A stretch of DNA of 64,000 bases from Bradysia coprophila (Eukaryota > Arthropoda > Insecta > Diptera > Sciaridae): NCBI RefSeq assembly GCF_014529535.1, contig NW_023503972.1, positions 3,906,001-3,970,000 on the forward strand, read 5' to 3'. The notes beneath the pieces are model-generated. The model searched no databases, had not been told where the DNA came from, and saw nothing but the letters and a program-made list of their open reading frames with translations. Both the position numbers and the translations under genes were made by a program. Shown here one piece after another: positions 57,101 through 64,000 of the stretch. The number at the start of each line of letters is the position of its first letter. Position 1 is the first letter of the stretch.

Positions 57101-59555
57101 GGGACGTCCACCAATCCGACGATAAATGTAAAGTATTGCTACAAAAACGTTCAATAAAACAATGCCTTCCATTGTCATTTCAACCTTTCAACCGTCCTGC
57201 ATGTTAACCCAAAACAACGTATCGCACTTGTGTCTTTGCGTTAAAAGATCTTTCAAAGAATAATGCATGTCCTTCAACCAGTTATTGGTCAAAGTCACAT
57301 TGAATCTTATAAATGTTATCCCTTATCAAAGAGTCGTAACACGTCACGGTAAGTACCTATGACCGAAATTGTTTTTCGATCGAATCCGAAAGGAATAAAT
57401 TTTTGAAATCTTACCTCTAAGTGAGTTTGTCGATGTCGATATAGAATGGTTTTCGATTTAAATTCCTTGTTGCACACTTTACACGTTGGTATTTGCTCCG
57501 GTGGCTTCTGTTAATGGGAATAGACGAATTGAATAACAAAAATTCCGAAAGTTCTATCTTTGAATACACCACAGTGGACTGTGGCTCTATAACGAAGCGG
57601 ATTTATTTTTGATGACAACGTTTCGTTATAGAAAACCATCCACTGAACCACACCCAACTCACTTCGTGCGTTTTCATATGCATTTTTAGCATTCCCGGTC
57701 CCTTGAAACTTCGACCGCATATGTTGCACTGGGGCTGCTTTTTACAGTTTGCCTGAACAAAAACATTTTTGACAAAAAATAATACTTTCGATCATCATCG
57801 GGTCCGTACCTTGATCCAATTCGAATGCGATTTCATGTGCGTGTTCAGCCATCGAACGTGTTTGAATTCCTTCCGGCACAGATTACAGATGAATCTGCCT
57901 GGATATGGGCACGACGTTTGCATACTAATGAATTCGGCTGTCGAACGAACAGAAAGAATTTTCAAAACAATCTGCCCCACACAGTTGTCGGTAATGTGTT
58001 CCTACCTAAATATTCCTTGTCTTCACACTCGGATTCATCGGTCAGGTCCAGTGTGAATACCGTTTCTTCCTCTGTTTCTTCTTCCTCGATTTCAGTCTCA
58101 ATTTGTTCGATTTGTTCAATCATTTGCACATCGTCACTGCTCTCCACCTCTTCCTGATGCAGTTGCGCGGTCACAGTAACCAAATTCTTTAGATCTGAGA
58201 ACGACAAACGCTCTCTGATTTCGCCTTTTCAACGAAATGAACCATTCACACTACTTACCATCTTCCGTATAATATTGTGTCTCTCCGTGCACGTCCGGCT
58301 GCTGCACGATAATTTCACATCGATCGTCACTGGTTCGTTGGATTTGCAATAGTTGTGCCGGCTGTCCATTTTGTTGTATCATTTGAACAGTCCCGTTACC
58401 CGTTTGCACCAGATGCAATTGCACATTTTGACCCGACTGCACATTTTGTGTATTGGTTTGGATCATCTGTTGACCCTGCGGCGTGCTCACTATTTGTCCA
58501 GCATTTATAATTTGAGCGTTGTGCAGTTGACCATTTGTTATGATCATTTGTGGGGCGGGTACAATGTCCTGACGTGTGATTTGAATTTCCTGGCGTTGAT
58601 GGTGCTGCTGTTGTTGTTGTTGTTGTGGTTGGCTTTGTACCTAAATTTATTGAAATTGTGGTCACGCTGGTCAATTTGGCCAAAATCAACGAGATCTACC
58701 TGAACGTGGTGATGTGCATTGTCGTTCCGATTTAACTGAATTTCGTTTCTGTGGATCTGTTGAGGCAGCTCGATCTGGGTGATGGGTTCTTCCACAATGA
58801 CAGTGATTCCCTTGATATATTGGCGCAGTTGTTGATCCGATTTTTCCACACGTGACTTGAATGCATGACATCGACTGACTTGATGTACACATTGGATGCA
58901 AATTTTATCGGGCCATCCATCAGTTTCATCGACCTGAAATTTTACAAATCAACCTAAAGAACTCGTCTGAACCGCTACATCACTGGATATAGTGTTTCCG
59001 AGTCCCTGGCACAATTTTTACATGCAAGAGACAAAAACAACGGCCAATAACTAATCTGACTGGAGGACCAGAGTTTATTTGTTGAGTCAATGTGGTAGGT
59101 ATGCAACCACCGGTGTAAAAATGAACAATCGAATCATGCTAGGGTTTACCAGTCGAGAAAAAGAATTTCATTCGTCAGTAGCTTCCATCCAGCACAATTT
59201 TAGCATTTGATTTTGTTTGGTCTAACATTGGGTGTTGTAATTGAAATGTCAAATGTTCACAGACATCCCCCTATTCCACCCGCAGTATTACAAACAAACA
59301 CATCAAAACACTAAAATCTTTGCTAGGTGGTCAACCGAATGCTTCATTGCAGAATGATATTGGATGTTTTTGTGAGAGAGCCATTCATTACTGAAGTGTT
59401 TTGTCATCGAACTTTACCTGGATCCTCGCACATTCCATTAACAGTTCAGCAATCATTTCACCGAATAGTGGTCTCATATCCTTTTTCACCGTCAAACAGA
59501 CCCTGCAAATTTTATCAAGTTCCAATGTTTTTATGGGGGGAAGCTGATCGACCAT
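54179..59555 (-). CDS. ZAD C2H2 zinc-finger transcription factor
   Basis: Insect nuclear DNA-binding factor. Nine minus-strand exons: 59555-59418, 58933-58700, 58640-58259, 58194-58006, 57937-57810, 57752-57663, 57507-57415, 55123-54983, 54238-54179; all GT-AG and in phase, giving 484 residues. The ZAD dimerisation domain is split over exons 1 and 2 with zinc ligands Cys17, Cys20 (KICRVC) and Cys58, Cys61 (KICIQC), ending LRQYIKGITVIVEEP. Then come a glutamine-rich region (QSQPQQQQQQQHHQ and repeated QNVQ/GQ) suggestive of activation, an acidic stretch (EIEEEETEEE), and five C2H2 fingers: CNLCRKEF, CNICGRSF, CKVCNKEF, CGVCQKSF, CSHCNKQF. The last finger is completed by the final exon (VHLQQH), and the stop follows 12 residues later. 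The 2.3 kb intron between exons 7 and 8 holds a long palindrome and an opposite-strand small gene. No specific orthologue recognised. Confidence 0.93.
55541..56470. mobile_element. 930-bp long inverted repeat inside a zinc-finger gene intron
   Basis: Arms of roughly 430 bp (55541-55971 and about 56027-56470) are complementary with modest divergence. Paired landmarks are TTCGAAAATCCACCTATCAA / TTGATAGGTGGATTTTCGAA, GTCTCGAGCCACACCTGGTT and its complement, and AGTGCTGGTGATTGCTG at the centre. The loop is about 55 bases. Each arm read outward has a similar frame (ESNQTRHDPKV ... FPTSP.SPGTIIYNG), which reflects duplication, not a known protein. Confidence 0.85.
56703..57125 (+). CDS. Putative 51-residue protein, nested in zinc-finger gene intron
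   Basis: Two exons on the strand opposite the host: ATG alone at 56703-56705 (donor GTAAGT), then 56973-57125 after TTAAG, ending TAA. The product is basic and proline-containing: DKTGKTYGESLKEVKGRPPI, then HPASYPDRGMVSAQYY, then KDLRQITGRPPIRR. RPPI appears twice. AATAAA lies about 25 bp past the stop. The frame is free of the low complexity around it, and donor, acceptor and poly(A) signal are all in place, so I think it is a real gene, though I recognise no family. It has no signal peptide or membrane segment. Alternative: an exon of a longer transcript starting further left. Confidence 0.6.
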
Positions 59556-62019
59556 TGTATAGCAAAATAATTGTATACAAACACGTCACATAAAATTTAT
59601 GAATTTTTTTTTGTACGAATCGGCCTTTTCGACGTTTCACTTCAATGGCACCGTGTTTGGTCACTAGTTTGCCCGTTTCACGGAATAAAATTGGATCAGT
59701 TTCCGTCACTTGAGTCACTCAAAACAATATTTTTCGATTTTATTGTGATAAGTTAGGAATAAACTTCAGCAAAATTTATGGGGGAGAAAAAAGAGAATGG
59801 ATGAAAGATGGGGCTACAGTGACATCTGTGGTGTGTTGAGTAAACGTTTCGTTTTTTCATTTTTGATTTCAGCGCAAATTCAGTTTTTGAATTAGCTACG
59901 GAGTGTGAGAGCTATTCGTATACAATATATAACGAAGTAAAGTGATGAAATGAATATGAATACAAACTCACCCGACATTCTTCCATCATCCGAAATAACG
60001 ATAATCGTTTTGGGCTGCGTCAAGAATATTTCTGAAAACAAACTGAGTCTGTTGTGAAGACATTTCCAATGATGTTCTCCGAAGATTCATCGACTATTCA
60101 GCGAAAATTCATCGACTATTTACTGAAGACCCATCGACTACTCACCGAAGATTCATCTGCTATTCACCGAAGATTCATCTGCTATTCACCGAAGATTCAT
60201 CTGCTATTCACCGAAGATTCATCTGTTATTCACCGAAGATTCATCTGTTATTCACCGAAGATTCATCGGCTATTCACCGAGGATTTATCTGCTATTCACC
60301 GAAGATTCATCGGCTATTCACCGAAGATTCATCGGCTATTCACCGAAGATTCATCGGCTATTCACCGAAGATTCATCGGCTATTCACCGAAGATTCATCG
60401 GCTATTCACCGAAGATTCATCGGCTATTCACCGAAGATTCATCGGCTATTCATCGAAGATTCATCTGCTATTCACCGAAGATTCATCTGCTATTTACCGA
60501 AGATTTATCGGTTATTCACTGAAGATTCATCTGCTATTCACCGAAGATTTATCTGCTATTCACCGAAGATTCGTCGGCGATTCACCGAAGATTCTTTGGC
60601 TATTCACCAATTCATCTGCTGTTCACCAATTCATCTGCTATTCACCAATTCACCGATTAAGCGAAGATTCACCTGCTATTCACAGAAGACTCATCGGTGA
60701 TTAACCGAAAATTCATTGGCGATTAACCAATAATTCATCGGTGATTAACCGAAGATTCATCAGCGATTAACCGAAGATTCTTCGGCGATTAACCGAATAT
60801 TCACCGGAGCTTCATCGGCTATTCACCTGAGACTGAAAAAGTTCGCAGACATATATGCCATCTGTCGCGTTGCTACTTAATATTTTACTGATATCGCTAG
60901 AAGTGATGCATTCTGTGACCGAGCCAAGAAATTTGACCAAGTGTTTCCTTATCTGATATCCGATTCCATAACAACTGCTACTATAGTAGCATTTTCTTCG
61001 AGAGTCACAATTTTTTGAGTGCGACCACTTCAAAAAAAAAGGATTCTTCATTCAACAGTTATGAAACCTACAAAGATTTGAATCTACAATTCTGTTAAAT
61101 TTACAAAATGCTGGAAAAACTTTTTTGAAAACGGCAAGCCTGTAGCCATGCAATCATTTTAATCTGTTACTTCGATTGTTGGGTTTCACCTAGGGTTGGG
61201 TTTCAAACAAAATCTTTGACTTCATTAGTTGACCCGTCCGTTTACTGGCATGTGACTTACTGACTCATCCCTTATTTCACTTGATTCTCTGATCACCAGA
61301 TCGAAACAGTGTTTAAAAGTCCTACTATTGATTCTCTGCGAGTCATACTATCATGAAGTGGCCCCTTCCGATGATATCTAATTCAATTTTGTTTATCGTG
61401 AATAACATGGGACGTTGGCAACAATACACGTGTGTTCATTCCACCTTAACACTTTCAACCTGAATTACATTTTTCCTACAAATTTTGTTGCCGCAAAACT
61501 ATCGCTATGGTTACTATAGAACCCATACCATGCAGCTCTAGAATTTCGGAACCAACATTCAGTATTACGAATTCGGTTGGCTGACTTAGATACCCCACCG
61601 TTTGGTTGAGCTAGAAAATATTATTTTGGAAATCGTTTAATCGGTGCAAATGTAATTTCTTCAGCAGCCCACACTAATCGGATACCAGATTTTCTCAAAA
61701 GGCAGTTACCAAGTCTTCGTTTCAAATTTGTATCTATTTTCGTTGGAACGGAAAAACAAATGGTTCGAATGAAGCAATTTGATATATATGGTAAGTGACA
61801 AGGTCGATTATATTGATTATCATCGATATAGAAACGTATCTGTTTGCATTGGATAGTACATCTAAAATGATGACACAGTAAACCGAACTAGTTTCCATTT
61901 ATTTTTTAGACATACCAAGAAATGATTAATTAAATTGCGTCGCATTTGGGCTAATCGCGAACAGAAAATATATTCCTCGGAAATATTGTTATTCAACTAA
62001 AGGACGACTGCCATCAATC
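59556..62019. other. Spacer between the zinc-finger gene and ARMC2 homologue
   Basis: The genes diverge. It contains the 22-bp minisatellite (60073-60826). A short minus-strand segment at about 59967-59983 (ATGGAAGAATGTCGG before GTGAGT) could be an alternative first exon of the zinc-finger gene. ATATATG before GTAAGTGAC at about 61793 could be a non-coding first exon of ARMC2. Neither is secure. Confidence 0.4.
60073..60826 (+). repeat. 22-bp minisatellite (CGAAGATTCATCGGCTATTCAC)
   Basis: About 34 head-to-tail units; the centre (about 60240-60450) is nearly homogeneous and both ends are degraded, with shorter or altered units such as GGCGATTAACCGAAGATTC on the right. The unit has no stop codon on the plus strand and 22 is not a multiple of 3, so a 216-codon frame of 22-residue periodicity results. 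I regard that frame as a by-product, not a gene. Confidence 0.93.
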
Positions 62020-63938
62020 ATGAACCAACAACAACAACAACAAAAGCTTCAACGAAAGCAAGCAGTTGTTCAGCGAAAAACCAGTGCAGAAATTGTTAAT
62101 GAAGCAAAAAATATGCTGGCTGGAGGTACGTACATTGACCTGTGTAAAAGATGCGACGAATAAATAATTTTTAGGCGCAAAATGGCAAAATTATGCTTTA
62201 AAATGTTTTGCTAGCCGTGTCGGTCGGTATATAGTGCTATATCGATTTTTTGATAAACTGTGCGTGTCGGAAACTGAACAATAACGAGTCCATTTTTGCT
62301 TGTCGAACACAGTGCAAACACAAATTGTTTGTATCTACAGAATTGTATATGTCTTCTTTGAATTAGCAATGCCTTCGTGTATGCCTTCCTTATAAGCTGG
62401 TCAACTATAGGTCTTTTGCAATGTAACATTCTATCGCAAAGTATACGTTTTGCTTAAGGCACGAACGCTGTACGAATTCTGTTGCGATCGTCTACGAATG
62501 ACGCCACATCTGTCTTTGTTATCGATAGCGACGACAAAAATAAAGGTCTGGGTAGTACGGTCCTTTATATATACAGTCAAATGCGTGTTTAAAAAAATTG
62601 AAGTACAAGATTTTAAATCAACAGATCATAGTTAGCCGTCTGTCACTATTAGTCAACATTATTTACCTATGAAGGGAAGGCTCGGCAAAAATTAGGGAAT
62701 TGTGATGTTTCGATTCGAGGAACAACGTTTAGCTGCTCGACGAAGATTGCTCAATAGGGTCGGAAAACGACAATTGAGTTACAAACAATTTTTTTTTTTT
62801 TATCGATGAAGAACCTAATTATAAGACACTTTGTCTCGTATCATATGCCAAAAAAAGTTAAAACTTTTTTTTATAAATCATTTTGAAAGTCACTAAAAAC
62901 ACGAAAATTCGAATAGAAATACAGTATGTCATCAAAAATTTTTGTATTTCGATTCGAATTTTCGTGTTTTTAGTGACTTTCAAAATGATTTATAAAAAAA
63001 GTTTTAACTTTTTTTGGCATATGATACGAGACAAAGTGTCTTATAATTAGGTTCTCCATCGATAAAAAAAAAAAAAAAAAAATTGTTTGTAACTCAATTC
63101 CTCCAAGACATCGCAACTTTTATGCAAGATTTCGTAAAAGGACGAATTTTCTAGTTTGGAGACAAATTATTGAATTTATCTCGATGCCTTCAAAGCCATA
63201 GCTTTTTTGCGTCATTTTGTAAAAAGACAAATTTATTAGTTTTGACTACGAAAACTAGTAAAATGACAAATTTATTGACTCACAGACTCAATCATAACTT
63301 CCAGATTAAAATGAGTTAGCACAAAACTGGCACACAAGCTTCGTTGCGTGTGCCAAATTCTCAAAAACCTAGGAAAAAAGGTAATCTGGCACATGTGCTA
63401 GATTCCACTTCATGTACGGAATTTGGCACCCCCTTCACGTGTGCCAAATTCTCGGATCCCTCGTGTGGATTGTCATTAGAAAGGTAATTTTATGTTGTTT
63501 CAGAGCAAATAGGATCTTATGGGGGTTTGGAAGCATCTACGATGAAATATGAGAAGTCGAAAAGTTTAAGTGCACTGAAGAAAAATGCGTCCGATTTCGG
63601 TAGGCTGTTTATCAAGGAATCGCTCTCAATCTAGTCAATGATTTTCAAGTTTCGGGATTTTTAGTTTGACCCTGAACATAGCCTGAATCGTTTCAGGTTC
63701 AATTTGTAAACAACTGAACGGCCTGATGTTTAGAGATTATTAAGTGACGAGGGTAAACGATGGATCTGACTGAAATAACCTCTTCCCGTCAGTTGTGAAG
63801 GATCTCATTTTAATCACAGTTATCGATTTTAGGTGTTGTTCGCTTAATATCAACAAAAAGGCCGATAACACCTCGTGAGCCACGTCGATTATATGGAAAA
63901 TTGGCTCCGAGTGGTCAACGACCTCCTAGTGCTTTCAG
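62020..63938 (+). CDS. ARMC2: ARMC2 homologue, N-terminal exons (partial at right edge)
   Basis: Armadillo-repeat-containing protein 2, in animals needed for sperm flagellum axoneme assembly. Two coding exons seen: 62020-62125 and 63833-63938 (donors GTACGT and GTAAAT, acceptor GATTTTAG), phases consistent; further exons, including all armadillo repeats, lie beyond the window. The N-terminus is a glutamine run (MNQQQQQQKLQRKQ), followed by the family signature TSAEIVNEAKNMLAG, then STKRPITPREPRRLYGKLAP and SGQRPPSAFR. The KRP.TPRE..R.L and RPPS.F elements are those of vertebrate ARMC2. The 1.7 kb intron carries a near-perfect palindrome. Confidence 0.85.
62772..63099. mobile_element. 328-bp near-perfect palindrome in ARMC2 intron 1
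   Basis: Arms of about 150 bp (AATTGAGTTACAAACAATTT at the left end) differ by only a few bases and one short loop (GTATGTCATCAAAAATTTTTG). Such identity indicates a recent insertion or gene conversion between the arms. Non-coding. Confidence 0.85.
63316..63470 (+). repeat. GTGTGCCAAATTCTC short repeats
   Basis: GTGTGCCAAATTCTC occurs at about 63349 and 63440, with related GGCACACAAGCTTC, TCTGGCACATGTGCTAGATT and GGAATTTGGCACC between. The same GTGTGCCAGATT/TTTGGCAC motifs are in the composite elements near 4415 and 6500-6660, suggesting a degraded relative. Confidence 0.5.
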
Positions 63939-64000
63939 GTAAATTTTTCTGTTCGTGCTAATGACTTTCAAACAATGGCTAACGTTACCCTTCCACAAAC

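Noticed and set aside
60054-60704. 216-codon repetitive frame as a gene
   Set aside because: It is fully explained by the stop-free 22-bp minisatellite; no start context, splice sites or complex sequence.

Overview
The window looks like nuclear DNA of an insect, most likely a lower (nematoceran) fly. The DNA is AT-rich, genes are split by short GT-AG introns (about 60-300 bp) with occasional large ones, and gene content is typical of Diptera: an ionotropic receptor, a ZAD-type C2H2 zinc-finger gene and a PR-Set7 homologue. The spaces between genes are packed with foldback elements. The species assignment is inference; nothing in the sequence names it. I saw no rRNA, credible tRNA, CRISPR array or prokaryotic feature.

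Layout: POP4/Rpp29 (RNase P/MRP protein, minus, 2239-5312); mRpL18 (plus, 8168-8826) convergent with the tiny complex III subunit UQCR10/oxen (minus, 8941-9177); a 1.6 kb composite repeat element (about 10226-11815); an ionotropic receptor (plus, 12133-14277); a hAT-like MITE and nested foldbacks (15-16.9 kb); cytosolic arginyl-tRNA synthetase (plus, 17304-19719); the H4K20 methyltransferase KMT5A/PR-Set7 (plus, 22174-32966, with a 7.6 kb first intron); a long repeat-filled spacer (33-40.5 kb); a divergent catalase (minus, 40535-42001); the UBE2L3/Ubc10-type E2 enzyme (plus, 46040-49333); decayed coding-like duplicates (49.9-53.4 kb); a ZAD C2H2 zinc-finger gene (minus, 54179-59555) with a small opposite-strand gene in one intron (56703-57125); a 22-bp minisatellite (60.07-60.83 kb); and the first two coding exons of an ARMC2 homologue (plus, from 62020, running off the right edge).

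Exons were joined by hand from splice signals, reading frame and family similarity, so several genes that are invisible or fragmentary as single open frames (UQCR10, the ends of POP4, KMT5A exon 1, most of the zinc-finger gene, ARMC2) could be placed. The genes are mostly unrelated housekeeping functions with no sign of an operon or cluster. The striking theme is repeats: at least fifteen hairpin or inverted-repeat elements, several in families with two or three copies in the window, two with clear 8-bp target duplications (hAT-like), and one family flanked by TA (Tc1/mariner-like).
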